Origin: Segatella hominis
GTDB lineage: Bacteria > Bacteroidota > Bacteroidia > Bacteroidales > Bacteroidaceae
NCBI RefSeq assembly: GCF_019249725.2
Contig: NZ_CP137559.1
Span: forward strand, 663,501 to 727,500
DNA length: 64,000 bases
Reading direction: 5' to 3'
A model generated the notes under the pieces. The model was not told the DNA's origin and did no database searches. It saw nothing but the letters and a program-made list of their open reading frames with translations. Positions 42,052 to 51,632 of this stretch are shown here, piece after piece. Made by a program: the position numbers and the translations under genes. Numbering within the stretch: position 1 is the stretch's first letter; every line of letters starts with the position of its first letter.

Positions 42052-44370
42052 ATGAGAAAACGTTTCATACATATTTTGTGGGCGCTTCTTGCTGGAGGTA
42101 TTGTTTCTGCAATTATTGGATTCTTTGCCATTTGGTTTGGCTGGATTGGCTATATGCCGGATATTGAAGATTTGCAGAATCCGATCAACCGCTTTGCGAC
42201 TCAGGTATATTCTTCTGACGGTAAGGTTATCGGTACATGGAATCTGAATAAGGAAAACAGAATTGTGATACCTTATAAGAAAATGTCACCTTATTTGGTT
42301 CAGGCTTTGGTGGCTACTGAGGATGAACGATTTTATGAGCACTCTGGTATTGACTTCAGAGCGCTGGGTCGTGCTATTATTAAGCGTGGTATTTTGGGAC
42401 AGACTAATGCTGGAGGTGGTTCCACCATTACTCAGCAGTTGGCTAAACAGTTGTATAGTAGTACTGCGCAAAGTGCTGCTCAGCGAATGCTCCAGAAACC
42501 AATAGAGTGGGTCATTGCCATCAAGTTGGAACGTTATTATACCAAAGAGGAGATTATTGCTCTCTATCTCAATTATTTTGATTTTCTGCATAATGCTGTC
42601 GGTATCAAGACGGCAGCTAATACCTATTTTAATAAGGAACCGAAGAATCTGACGGTGTGTGAAGCTGCTACTTTGATAGGTCTTTGCAAGAACCCATCGC
42701 TCTTCAATCCGGTACGTTATCCTGAACGTGCCAAGGAGCGTCGTAATGTTGTTCTCTCGCAGATGGTGAAGGCTGGTTATATGGACCGTGCTGAGTATCA
42801 GAACTATTCAAGTGAACCTTTGACGCTGAACTTCCATCGTACTGATCATAAGGATGGTACGGCTACTTATTTAAGGGAATTCTTGCGCCGGTACATGATG
42901 GCAAAACGCCCTGTTCGTACAGACTATCCTTCGTGGAACAATGTGCAGTTTGTTGCCGATTCCATAGCCTGGGATACAGATCCTCTCTATGGTTGGTGCA
43001 ATAAAAATTTCAAGAAAGACGGTTCGCCATACAATGTTTATTCTGATGGACTGAAGGTGTTTACTACCATCGATAGTCGTATGCAGAAGTATGCAGAAGA
43101 GGCTGTTTATCAGCATGTTGCCCGTTATCTTCAGCCAGCTTTTGATAAGGAAAATAAGCCAAAGCCAAGTTCTCCTTATTCAGATAAGTTGACTCCTCAG
43201 CAGATACGTTATATTCTGAACCGTTCTATTACCCAGAGTGAGCGCTGGCGTACGATGAAGGCCGCGGGATGCACACCAGAGGAAATCAAAGAGGCTTTCC
43301 GCAAGAAAATTGAAATGACGGTGTTCACTTATCATGGAGATATTGATACCTTGATGAGTCCGCTCGATTCCATCAGATATTACAAAGGCTTCCTGCGTAG
43401 TGGTTTCATGAGTATGGATCCGAAGACTGGAGCTGTCAAGGCTTATGTGGGCGGTTTGGATTATCCTCATTTCATGTATGATATGGTAAGCTTAGGTAGG
43501 AGACAGGTGGGTTCTACTATCAAACCATTCCTCTATAGCTTAGCTATGGAGAACGGATTCACACCTTGTGATTATGCTCCTAACAGACAGCGGACATATA
43601 TAGTTGGCGGAAGGCCTTGGACTCCTCGTAACGTGAGTCATGCCCGTTATGGACAGATGGTGCCATTGAAGTGGGGATTGGCGCAGAGTAACAACTGGAT
43701 TAGTGCTTATCTGATGAGCAAGTTGAATCCAAACCAGTTTGTTCAGATTCTCCATGACTTCGGTATTCATAATCCTGATATTCATGCATCCATGAGTCTC
43801 TGTCTCGGTCCTTGTGAAGTGAGTGTGAGCGAGATGGTGAGTGCCTATACGGTATTTGCCAATCATGGTATCCGTACAGCTCCTATGTTTGTGAGTCGAA
43901 TAGAGGACAATGAAGGAAATACCATTGCTACATTCCAACCTCGAATGAATGAGGTGATTGGTGCAGCCAATGCAATGAAGATGCTTACGATGCTGATGGG
44001 TGTAGTAGATAATGGTACTGCTGGGCGTTTGCGCTATCGTTATAATTTCCAGGGACAGATAGGTGCCAAGACTGGTACAACCAACAATAATAGTGATGGT
44101 TGGTTTATCGGTTTCACTCCGCAGTTGGTAAGCGGCTGTTGGGTGGGTGGTGAAGACCGTGATATTCATTTTGACAGAGGACAGATGGGACAAGGTGCTA
44201 CGATGGCGCTTCCTATATGGGCTATCTTCATGAAGAAGGTGTATGCTGACAGGTCATTAGGTATAGATCCAATGGCAAAGTTTGATCTTCCGGAAGATTA
44301 TAATCCTTGTGGTCGGAAGACAGAAGAGGATGATTTTACTGAAAATGGAATTGATGAGGTTTTTGAATAA
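42052..44370 (+). CDS. class A penicillin-binding protein (PBP1A-like)
   Basis: A 772-residue bifunctional cell-wall synthase. After one N-terminal membrane helix comes the GT51 glycosyltransferase (EDERFYEHSGIDFRALGRA and GGSTITQQLAKQLY), then a transpeptidase with the SxxK Ser at S488 in GSTIKPF, SNN in LAQSNNW and KTG in GAKTGTTNNNSDGW. It polymerises and cross-links peptidoglycan at the inner membrane. ATG 42052 is chosen over the GTG one codon earlier. Its last 73 bp overlap the convergent comEC gene. Confidence 0.93.
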   Translation: MRKRFIHILWALLAGGIVSAIIGFFAIWFGWIGYMPDIEDLQNPINRFATQVYSSDGKVIGTWNLNKENRIVIPYKKMSPYLVQALVATEDERFYEHSGIDFRALGRAIIKRGILGQTNAGGGSTITQQLAKQLYSSTAQSAAQRMLQKPIEWVIAIKLERYYTKEEIIALYLNYFDFLHNAVGIKTAANTYFNKEPKNLTVCEAATLIGLCKNPSLFNPVRYPERAKERRNVVLSQMVKAGYMDRAEYQNYSSEPLTLNFHRTDHKDGTATYLREFLRRYMMAKRPVRTDYPSWNNVQFVADSIAWDTDPLYGWCNKNFKKDGSPYNVYSDGLKVFTTIDSRMQKYAEEAVYQHVARYLQPAFDKENKPKPSSPYSDKLTPQQIRYILNRSITQSERWRTMKAAGCTPEEIKEAFRKKIEMTVFTYHGDIDTLMSPLDSIRYYKGFLRSGFMSMDPKTGAVKAYVGGLDYPHFMYDMVSLGRRQVGSTIKPFLYSLAMENGFTPCDYAPNRQRTYIVGGRPWTPRNVSHARYGQMVPLKWGLAQSNNWISAYLMSKLNPNQFVQILHDFGIHNPDIHASMSLCLGPCEVSVSEMVSAYTVFANHGIRTAPMFVSRIEDNEGNTIATFQPRMNEVIGAANAMKMLTMLMGVVDNGTAGRLRYRYNFQGQIGAKTGTTNNNSDGWFIGFTPQLVSGCWVGGEDRDIHFDRGQMGQGATMALPIWAIFMKKVYADRSLGIDPMAKFDLPEDYNPCGRKTEEDDFTENGIDEVFE

Positions 44371-45608
44371 TACCTTGTCTTCCTGATAAATATGTATCCC
44401 ACGATTATGCAGAAATAGATGAGGCATAATTGTGGGATATTTATTTTTATCCCATCAATGCTTGCTCCTGGCAGCATAGTTGTGAGTTTTAATGCCGTAT
44501 TCGTTGCTTGGGTGATACTAATGAGTCCATTTGCTGCAAAGTGTAGAAGCGGTTCTGACAGTAAACTCATCAGGGGTATATGGGTAAGAAGTGTAAGCAG
44601 GAGAATGGCGGCAGATAACCAAAGGATTACTGTGGCTGCAGGGATGGCTATGAAACCGGTGAAAAGTGCATAGCATGAGATGCGGCCAAAATAATAGATG
44701 ATGAGTGGCATGGTGCCGATTTGAGCAGCTATGGAAATGCAGAGCATACTCCAGGGCCATCGGGTATAAAAATGACTGGTACTGCATAGGCCTTCAAGAG
44801 GCTGGTAGAACAATAGAATCGAATAAACTGCCATAAACGACATTTGGAAACTGATGTCGAATAAGTAGAGCGGATTGTAAATAAGCATGATAACATAGGC
44901 AAACGTGAGATTGTTGATAGACAGTGCTTTACGATGGGAAAGCATGGCAAAGCAGCAGATGCTGATCATGGTAGCAGAACGTATAGCACTGGCGGGCATT
45001 CCGATAAAAATGACATAAGCCCAAATGGCGGTGATGGAAAGTATGATGGTAGGGATACTACGTCTTCGTCCTCCTAACAATAGAATGAATAGTTGGAAAA
45101 TAATTCCGATATGTAATCCGCTGACAGCCAGTATATGACTGGCTCCTGATATCGAATAGATATCTTTGGTTTCTTTTGTCAATGAGGTCTTGTCTCCGAG
45201 GGTCATGGCAGAGACGATGGCGAAGTCCTGTTCCTGAATGTTGAGGCTTCGCAATCGTTTTTGGATTGTGTTTCTGCATTCTTGAGTGACTAACATGGTT
45301 TTGTCAAATGATGAAAGGTTTTCTTCAGTGATGATTTGCGGCTTATCCTGTTTCTTGTCCAGCTGGTGAGAAGTCAGGACTCCTCCCATACAGAATATGC
45401 AGATAAACAGGGAAAGGCATTGGACGTTTATTGTCGATGAAGAGCGTTTGAGAAGATAGAATGAAATACCCCATGACAGCAGTGCTGCCACCAGCCAATA
45501 GATGGTGTCAATGTAGCCGTATCCCATCTTTGCGATGAGAATTCCGATGGTTAGGATGATGCTGATGTGCATCAGGGGTGTTATCTGTGGGGACTTTTTC
45601 TTTCGCAT
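44298..45608 (-). CDS. comEC: short ComEC/Rec2-family membrane protein
   Basis: A 436-residue membrane protein with the ComEC competence core, including HILAVSGLHIGII and ten or so helices. Typical ComEC proteins are about 700-800 residues with an OB-like region before and a metallo-beta-lactamase-like domain after the core; here the region after the last helix is only a short basic tail, so the nuclease-like domain is absent. Such short forms are common in Bacteroidetes. The 3' end overlaps the PBP gene by 73 bp, tail to tail. Role in DNA uptake is inferred. Confidence 0.8.
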   Translation of the reverse strand: MRKKKSPQITPLMHISIILTIGILIAKMGYGYIDTIYWLVAALLSWGISFYLLKRSSSTINVQCLSLFICIFCMGGVLTSHQLDKKQDKPQIITEENLSSFDKTMLVTQECRNTIQKRLRSLNIQEQDFAIVSAMTLGDKTSLTKETKDIYSISGASHILAVSGLHIGIIFQLFILLLGGRRRSIPTIILSITAIWAYVIFIGMPASAIRSATMISICCFAMLSHRKALSINNLTFAYVIMLIYNPLYLFDISFQMSFMAVYSILLFYQPLEGLCSTSHFYTRWPWSMLCISIAAQIGTMPLIIYYFGRISCYALFTGFIAIPAATVILWLSAAILLLTLLTHIPLMSLLSEPLLHFAANGLISITQATNTALKLTTMLPGASIDGIKINIPQLCLIYFCIIVGYIFIRKTRYYSKTSSIPFSVKSSSSVFRPQGL

Positions 45609-45732
45609 GTTATTTTGCTTTGAAATCTATCTTCTAAATGAAAAAGTTTCTGTTTTCGCTGGAAAAATCGCATTAAACTTTTAATAAGTGCAAATATACG
45701 AATATTTTTTCGTCTAAGTCTGTTTTTTTTTG

Positions 45733-45740
45733 TATTTTTG
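45733..45740 (+). promoter_or_regulatory. -7 promoter box of the pheT operon
   Basis: TATTTTTG about 85 bp before ATG 45825. The longer open frame starting at 45738 overlaps it and is not the gene start. Confidence 0.7.
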
Positions 45741-45824
45741 CAAAGTTTTAGAGAAAATCATAAAAAGTCGAAGTGCAGGAGGTGCTTCGATGTGAATTTT
45801 GAGAATACAAATAAAATCATTATA

Positions 45825-48293
45825 ATGAACGTTTCTTATAAATGGCTTAAAGAATACGTCGATTTCGACTTGACTCCTCAGGAAGTTGCAGACGCGCTGA
45901 CTTCTTGCGGTCTGGAAGTTGACGCTTTGGAAGAAGTTCAGTCTATCAAAGGTGGACTGAAAGGTCTTTACGTGGGTAAAGTGTTGACATGCGAGATGCA
46001 TCCTAACAGCGATCATCTTCATGTAACAACTGTTGACCTGGGCAAGGGTGAGCCTCAGCAGATTGTCTGTGGTGCGCCAAATGTTGCCGCTGGTCAGAAG
46101 GTTATCGTAGCAGACTTAGGTTGTGTACTTTACGATGGTGACCAGAGTTTTACTATCAAGAGAAGCAAGCTCCGTGGAGTTGAGAGCCTTGGTATGATTT
46201 GTGCTGAGGATGAGATTGGTGTGGGTACAGACCACGCTGGTATTATTGTTCTCCCAGAGGATGCTCCAGTAGGTCAGCCTGCTGCTGAGTATTATCATCT
46301 TGAGAGTGATTGGCTGATTGAGATTGATATCACTGCCAATCGTGCAGATGCACTGGGTCACTGGGGTGTTGCCCGCGACCTCTATGCTTGGTTGAAGCAG
46401 AATGGTTATCAGACCAGTCTTCATCGTCCTTCTTGCGCTGAGTTTGTCGTAGATAACGAGGACCTGCCTATTGACGTAGAGATTCAGAATGCTGATGCTT
46501 GCAAGCGTTATGCATGTGTAAGTATCACAGATTGCGAAGTAAAGGAAAGTCCAAAGTGGTTGCAGGATAAGTTGAATATCATCGGCTTGCGCCCAATCAA
46601 CAATATTGTGGATATTACCAACTATATCATGATGGCATATGGTCAGCCATTGCACTGTTTTGATGCTGACATGGTAACCGGTCATAAGATTGTAGTTCGT
46701 ACCCAGCCAGAAGGAACTAAGTTTGTTACCCTCGATGGTGAGGAACATACACTTGGTGAGCACGATTTGAGCATCTGCAATGCAGAAGAGCCAATGTGTA
46801 TCGCTGGTATCTTTGGCGGTAAGGGTTCTGGTACATACGAGACCACCAAGAATGTAGTTCTGGAGAGTGCTTATTTCCATCCAACCTGGATTCGCAAGAG
46901 TGCACGTCGTCATGGTTTGAGTACAGATGCCAGCTATCGTTTTGAGCGTGGTGTTGATCCAAACGGACAGATTTATGCTTTGCAGCAGGCTGCTATTCTC
47001 TGTAAGCAACTTGCAGGTGGTAAGATTTCCATGCAAATCAAGGATGTTTATCCAGAGCCTATTCAGGATTTCCCTGTTCGCTTGAACTATGAGTACGCTC
47101 ATCGTCTCATCGGTAAGGAAATCGGTGTGGAGACTATCAAGAACATTGCTACATCCCTGGAGATGAAGATTGTGAAGGAGGATGCTGAAGGCATCGATCT
47201 CCTTGTTCCTCCATTCCGTGTAGATGTTCAGCGTCCTTGTGATGTAGTAGAGGACATTCTCCGTATCTATGGTTATAATAATGTAGAAATTCCTACCCAG
47301 TTGAAGAGTTCTTTGACAGTTCAGGGAGAGGAAGATAAGCATTATCATACTCAGAATATCGTAGCAGAGCAGTTGGTGGGTGAAGGTTTCATGGAAATCC
47401 TGAACAACTCTCTTACCAAGGCAAGCTATTATACTGATTTGGAACTCAATGCTTATCCTGATGAGCATACTGTTAAGATCATGAATCCATTGAGTACTGA
47501 TCTCGGTGTGATGCGTCAGACTATGCTCTTTGGCGGTTTGGAGAGTGTTTCTCGCAACATCAATCACAAGAGTCAGAATCTGAAGTTCTTCGAGGTTGGT
47601 AACACCTATATATATAATAAGGAGAAGTGGGATGCTGAGAATCCTATCAAGGGTTATACTCAGGAGGGTCATATTTCTCTTTTCATTACCGGTAAGCGCG
47701 TAGAGGGTAACTGGGCTCATGCTGATGAGCAGAGTAGCATTTACGAGTTGAAGGCTGTGGTAGAGAATATCCTTCGTCGTGTTGGCATGCCTGCCAATAA
47801 CATTGTGATTAAGCATAGCGACAACAATATCTTCTCTAAGGGTGTACAGTATGAGACACGTGCAGGTAAGGTATTGGTAGAGTTGGGTATCTTGAGTCTC
47901 AAGTTGAAGAAGGCTTTTGATATTGAGCAGGATGTATTCTATGCCGATGTACATTGGGACAACCTGATGAAGGCCATCAAGAAGGTGAACCTCACCTATA
48001 CTGATATCAGTAAGTATCCTTCAGTAAGCCGCGACCTGGCTCTCTTGGTAGATAAGAGTGTACAGTTTGAGCAGATTGAGCAAATCGCTCGTCAGACAGA
48101 GAAAAAACTTCTGAAGAGTGTCGTTCTCTTTGATGTCTATGAAGGTAAGAACTTGCCAGCTGGCAAGAAGAGTTATGCTGTCAACTTCATTCTTCAGGAT
48201 GAAGAAAAGACTTTGAATGACAAGCAGATAGACGCAATCATGAAGAAGTTGATTGCCAACCTGACAGGCAAGCTCAATGCAGAGTTAAGATAA
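45825..48293 (+). CDS. pheT: phenylalanine-tRNA ligase beta subunit
   Basis: An 822-residue subunit beginning MNVSYKWLKEYVDFDL, the conserved start. It contains the tRNA-binding OB domain (about 40-150), the B3/B4 editing domain, B5, a catalytic-like core and the C-terminal ferredoxin-like anticodon-binding domain (DISKYPSVSRDLALLVD). With the alpha subunit, encoded elsewhere, it charges tRNA-Phe. It heads an operon with yebC and a TSCPD gene. Confidence 0.96.
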   Translation: MNVSYKWLKEYVDFDLTPQEVADALTSCGLEVDALEEVQSIKGGLKGLYVGKVLTCEMHPNSDHLHVTTVDLGKGEPQQIVCGAPNVAAGQKVIVADLGCVLYDGDQSFTIKRSKLRGVESLGMICAEDEIGVGTDHAGIIVLPEDAPVGQPAAEYYHLESDWLIEIDITANRADALGHWGVARDLYAWLKQNGYQTSLHRPSCAEFVVDNEDLPIDVEIQNADACKRYACVSITDCEVKESPKWLQDKLNIIGLRPINNIVDITNYIMMAYGQPLHCFDADMVTGHKIVVRTQPEGTKFVTLDGEEHTLGEHDLSICNAEEPMCIAGIFGGKGSGTYETTKNVVLESAYFHPTWIRKSARRHGLSTDASYRFERGVDPNGQIYALQQAAILCKQLAGGKISMQIKDVYPEPIQDFPVRLNYEYAHRLIGKEIGVETIKNIATSLEMKIVKEDAEGIDLLVPPFRVDVQRPCDVVEDILRIYGYNNVEIPTQLKSSLTVQGEEDKHYHTQNIVAEQLVGEGFMEILNNSLTKASYYTDLELNAYPDEHTVKIMNPLSTDLGVMRQTMLFGGLESVSRNINHKSQNLKFFEVGNTYIYNKEKWDAENPIKGYTQEGHISLFITGKRVEGNWAHADEQSSIYELKAVVENILRRVGMPANNIVIKHSDNNIFSKGVQYETRAGKVLVELGILSLKLKKAFDIEQDVFYADVHWDNLMKAIKKVNLTYTDISKYPSVSRDLALLVDKSVQFEQIEQIARQTEKKLLKSVVLFDVYEGKNLPAGKKSYAVNFILQDEEKTLNDKQIDAIMKKLIANLTGKLNAELR

Positions 48294-48334
48294 TATTTTA
48301 AACAAAACGATAAACATTTTTAAAATTTATTCCA

Positions 48335-49078
48335 ATGGGAAGAGCATTTGAATATCGTAAAGCTACAAAGCTGAAAAGATGGGGCCACATGGCCAAGACA
48401 TTTACTAAGTTAGGTAAGCAGATTGCAATTGCAGTAAAGGCTGGCGGTCCAGAGCCAGAGAACAATCCTACTTTGCGTGCTATCATCGCTAACTGTAAGC
48501 GTGAGAACATGCCTAAGGATAACATCGCTCGTGCCATCAAGAACGCTTGTGGCAAGGATACCAGCGATTACAAGGAGGTAACATACGAGGGATATGGTCC
48601 TCACGGTGTTGCTGTATTTGTTGACACATTGACAGACAATACTACTCGTACTGTAGCTGACGTTCGTTCTATTTTCAATAAGTTCAGCGGCAACTTGGGT
48701 ACTACAGGTTCCCTTTCTTTCCTCTTCGATCACAAGGCTGTGTTCACATTCAAGAAGAAGGAAGGTCTGGATATGGACGAGTTGATTCTCGACCTGATCG
48801 ACTATGGTGTAGAAGACGAGTTTGATGAAGATGAGGAGAACAATGAAATCACTATCTATGGTGCTCCTACAAGCTTCGGTGAAATCCAGAAGCATTTGGA
48901 GGCTGAGGGCTTCGAGGTAACTGGTGCTGAGTTCACTTACATTCCTAATGATTTGAAGGATGTAACTCCTGAGGAGCGTGAGACTATCGACAAGATGGTT
49001 GAGAAGTTGGAGGAGTTTGACGATGTTCAGACTGTCTATACCAACATGAAGCCAGAAATTCCTGCTGACGCTGAATAA
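48335..49078 (+). CDS. yebC: YebC/PmpR-family (TACO1-like) translational regulator
   Basis: A 247-residue protein with the family start MGRAFEYRKATKLKRWGHMAKTFTKLGKQIAIAVKAGGPEPENN, an acidic middle domain and a C-terminal TPEERETIDKMVEKLEEFDDVQTVYTN. Members are ribosome-associated factors that aid translation of proline stretches, and were once annotated as DNA-binding regulators. It lies 41 bp after pheT. Confidence 0.95.
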   Translation: MGRAFEYRKATKLKRWGHMAKTFTKLGKQIAIAVKAGGPEPENNPTLRAIIANCKRENMPKDNIARAIKNACGKDTSDYKEVTYEGYGPHGVAVFVDTLTDNTTRTVADVRSIFNKFSGNLGTTGSLSFLFDHKAVFTFKKKEGLDMDELILDLIDYGVEDEFDEDEENNEITIYGAPTSFGEIQKHLEAEGFEVTGAEFTYIPNDLKDVTPEERETIDKMVEKLEEFDDVQTVYTNMKPEIPADAE

Positions 49079-49085
49079 GTTTCCT

Positions 49086-49364
49086 ATGATCAGCAATGAG
49101 AATGCAAAGCATCTTACCAAGGTGACTTATCAGACTCATGGTACCTGCTCCAAGTACATCTGCATCAGTGTAGATGAGAATGGAGTCGTACAGGATGCGC
49201 AGTTTATCGGTGGTTGTGATGGCAATACCAAGGGCGTTTGTTCCTTGATAAGAGGTATGAAGGCGCAGGAAGTGATTGCCCGATTGAAGGGTATTACCTG
49301 CGGCAACAAACCAACAAGTTGTCCAGACCAGTTGGCAACTGCACTTCAGGAAATGGGGTACTAA
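49086..49364 (+). CDS. TSCPD domain protein (TIGR03905-like)
   Basis: A 92-residue protein with the TSCPD motif NKPTSCPDQLATALQE at the end and GTCSKYICISVDENG near the start. The domain also occurs at the C-terminus of class II ribonucleotide reductase, where it carries Cys-based chemistry; free-standing forms have unknown function. It lies 7 bp after yebC and is the operon's last gene. Confidence 0.88.
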   Translation: MISNENAKHLTKVTYQTHGTCSKYICISVDENGVVQDAQFIGGCDGNTKGVCSLIRGMKAQEVIARLKGITCGNKPTSCPDQLATALQEMGY

Positions 49365-49410
49365 ATGTAAAAGACAGCAATACTGGTCAGTTTCCCAGTA
49401 GAAACAATAT

Positions 49411-49448
49411 AAAAGTCCCGGAGAATTAAATCTTTCTTCGGGACTTTT
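49411..49448. terminator. terminator between convergent genes
   Basis: AAAAGTCCCG pairs with CGGGACTTTT and ends in T residues; it serves the TSCPD gene and possibly the leftward lipoprotein gene. Confidence 0.85.
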
Positions 49449-49500
49449 TCTGCTTGTAATCTTTGTCTTATTCTGCTTTTAATCTACGATCTTTTCTGTC

Positions 49501-49884
49501 TTAATATTTAAAGGTGTCATCCAATAGAACTTCTTTTGGATTTTTAGCAGAATGATAGATGAATCTGAAAGCGAAATGGGCTTCTTTATATTTCTGAAGT
49601 CCAGGATTATTGTCTAATGACTGCTTTTGTACATCATAAAGTTTCTTGTGGTTCTGTTTGATGAGTATGACATTATCTGCCTTGTTTCTCAAAGTCATAT
49701 AATAAATATAGGTACGGGTATTCTTGTCGAATACCGTACTGTCTGTGCGCCCATCATTCACGAAAGGAGTAGGGCATACTTTCTCTGTATATTCCTTAGC
49801 CTCTCTTGCTGCTCTGTCTTCAATGCTTTCTGAGCATGAAGCCAACATTGTAATCAACATGATTGGAAAAATAATCTTTTTCAT
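49501..49884 (-). CDS. small lipoprotein of unknown function
   Basis: A 127-residue protein with a lipoprotein signal MKKIIFPIMLITMLASCSES, lipid Cys at 17. The rest is soluble, with EDRAAREAKEYTEKVCPTPFVNDGRTDS and AHFAFRFIYHSAKNPKEVLLDD, and contains a second Cys at 37. Probably at the periplasmic face of the outer membrane. No known family is recognised. It has its own promoter. Confidence 0.75.
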   Translation of the reverse strand: MKKIIFPIMLITMLASCSESIEDRAAREAKEYTEKVCPTPFVNDGRTDSTVFDKNTRTYIYYMTLRNKADNVILIKQNHKKLYDVQKQSLDNNPGLQKYKEAHFAFRFIYHSAKNPKEVLLDDTFKY

Positions 49885-49990
49885 ATCTTTCTTTTTAATA
49901 TTTGTCCTTTATCGTATTTATCCTTTTAATTCTTTTTATTCACAAGTACAATATGCTGTTCTGTATTTGAATTGTACTGAAATTCGGGCA

Positions 49991-49998
49991 CAAAGATA
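49991..49998 (-). promoter_or_regulatory. -7 promoter box of the small lipoprotein gene
   Basis: TATCTTTG on the minus strand, about 107 bp before the start codon. Confidence 0.6.
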
Positions 49999-50104
49999 AG
50001 TTTTTTTGATGGAATAGCAAAGCAATCTGCTACGTTTTTGTGGGGAAGATTCATCAAATTATACTTTTTCTCATTTTATTTTCTTTTTTCTCTGGTTTTT
50101 GCAG

Positions 50105-50152
50105 TACCTTTGTATTTCAAAATATAATATCTTCAAAAGTATAATATCTTTG
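50105..50152 (+). promoter_or_regulatory. two candidate -7 boxes of the S37 peptidase gene
   Basis: TACCTTTG (50105-50112) gives a leader of about 40 nt before ATG 50159. TATCTTTG (50145-50152) lies only six bases before the start and would give an almost leaderless transcript. Confidence 0.5.
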
Positions 50153-50158
50153 AAAGCA

Positions 50159-51487
50159 ATGAAATTTTTTAAGAAAACAAAATCATTAAAGTCAGCTTGT
50201 TTGTTGATGTTGATGTTGCTCATCCTGCCTTTGCAGATGTTGGCAGCAGAATTGGGTGAAGCTGGTAAACGGTTAGCGGCTCTTCCTGGTGTGAGTAAAG
50301 TGGAACCGCTGCAGAGTACTTGTTTCCCAGAAAAATACGTGTTCTTTATCAAGCAGCAATTAGATGCTAAGAACCCGCAGGCTGGTCAGTTTGAGCAGCG
50401 AGTTGTGCTCTGTCATCGCGGTTTTGACCGTCCAACAGTACTTGTTACAGAAGGCTATGATGCCAATTATGCGTTGCATGAGGGATATATAGAGGAACTG
50501 TCTAAGCTCTTCGATACCAATATCATTACCGTGGAGTACCGTTATTTTGATAAGTCCATGCCAAACCCTTGCAACTGGGATTATCTGACAGTGGAGAATT
50601 CTCTTTATGATTTGCATCATGTGAATGAAGCATTACATGCTTTATATAAGGGTAAGTGGATTGCTACAGGCATCAGTAAGGGTGGTCAGACAACCATGTT
50701 CTACCGTTCCTACTTTCCAAACGATGTGGATATTTCTGTTCCATACGTAGCTCCACTCAACAGAAGTGTTGAGGATGGCAGACATGAGAAATTTCTCCAA
50801 TATGAGGTTTCGACTCCTGAAAACAGACAGAAAGTGCTCGATTTCCAACTTCTGCTCTTTAAGCGCAAGGCAGCTCTTCTTCCTCTGCTTGAGAAATATT
50901 GCAATGACAAGCATTATACATTCAATGCACCTTTGGCTGAAATATATGACTTCTCAGTCTTTGAGTATGCGTTTGCTTTCTGGCAGTGGGGCTCTGATAT
51001 CCAAAAGATTCCTACAAGAGAGGCTGATGATTTAGCAGTATTCAAGTATTGGATGAGTCATTGTGAACCCGATTATTTCTCCAATCAGAATCCTTATTTC
51101 TCATTTGATGTGCAGGCAGCTAAAGAATTAGGTTACTATGGCTATTATACAAAACCATTCAAAAGATATCTGAGTATTAAGACGGCAAAGGGATATTTGC
51201 ATCGGTTGATGTTGCCGAAGGATGCGGAGAACGTGAATTTTTCTCCTGTATTATATAAGCACACAGTAGATTTCTTGAGTAAGAATGATCCTAAGATGGT
51301 TTATATTTATGGTTCTATCGACCCATGGAGTGCTTCTGGTATTTATGGACTTCCATTTACGAAGAACAAACACAATTTGCATGTTTATATGTGTCCGGGA
51401 GGTTCTCATAAGACCCGTATTCTTTCCTTCCCAGAGCCTACTCGTCAGGAAATTATTGATCTGATTGGTCGTTGGTTGAAAGAATAA
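50159..51487 (+). CDS. exported S37-family (PS-10/tripeptidyl aminopeptidase) serine peptidase
   Basis: A 442-residue protein. After an N-terminal hydrophobic segment (residues 12-30, signal) come the S37 marks: VEYRYFDKSMPNPCNWDYLT, then the nucleophile GISKGGQTTMFYR (Ser at 173), YGSIDPWSASG with the Asp, and GGSHKTRI with the His. S37 enzymes remove tripeptides from the N-terminus of peptides. It likely works in the periplasm in peptide catabolism. ATG 50159 is chosen because a promoter sits inside the longer open frame beginning at 50099. Confidence 0.85.
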   Translation: MKFFKKTKSLKSACLLMLMLLILPLQMLAAELGEAGKRLAALPGVSKVEPLQSTCFPEKYVFFIKQQLDAKNPQAGQFEQRVVLCHRGFDRPTVLVTEGYDANYALHEGYIEELSKLFDTNIITVEYRYFDKSMPNPCNWDYLTVENSLYDLHHVNEALHALYKGKWIATGISKGGQTTMFYRSYFPNDVDISVPYVAPLNRSVEDGRHEKFLQYEVSTPENRQKVLDFQLLLFKRKAALLPLLEKYCNDKHYTFNAPLAEIYDFSVFEYAFAFWQWGSDIQKIPTREADDLAVFKYWMSHCEPDYFSNQNPYFSFDVQAAKELGYYGYYTKPFKRYLSIKTAKGYLHRLMLPKDAENVNFSPVLYKHTVDFLSKNDPKMVYIYGSIDPWSASGIYGLPFTKNKHNLHVYMCPGGSHKTRILSFPEPTRQEIIDLIGRWLKE

Positions 51488-51591
51488 TAAATTGTCAAGG
51501 AAAGTATCACTATCTGAATTGTTTAAATAAAAATCGGCTATCATTAAATTGTCCTATAAAGGAATCGAATTATACGAATATAAAAATCAAA

Positions 51592-51632
51592 CAAAAACGT
51601 GTAAGTAATGATGTTTACTTACACGTTTTTGT
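51592..51632. terminator. bidirectional terminator between convergent genes
   Basis: ACAAAAACGTGTAAGTAA pairs with TTACTTACACGTTTTTGT. The stop codon and last codons of the leftward HAD gene (ending at 51619) lie inside the stem. Confidence 0.9.

Noticed and set aside
46116..47954. 612-codon open frame antisense to pheT
   Set aside because: It lies entirely opposite a clear pheT gene; long antisense frames arise from the biased codon use of highly expressed genes. Its translation shows no domain.
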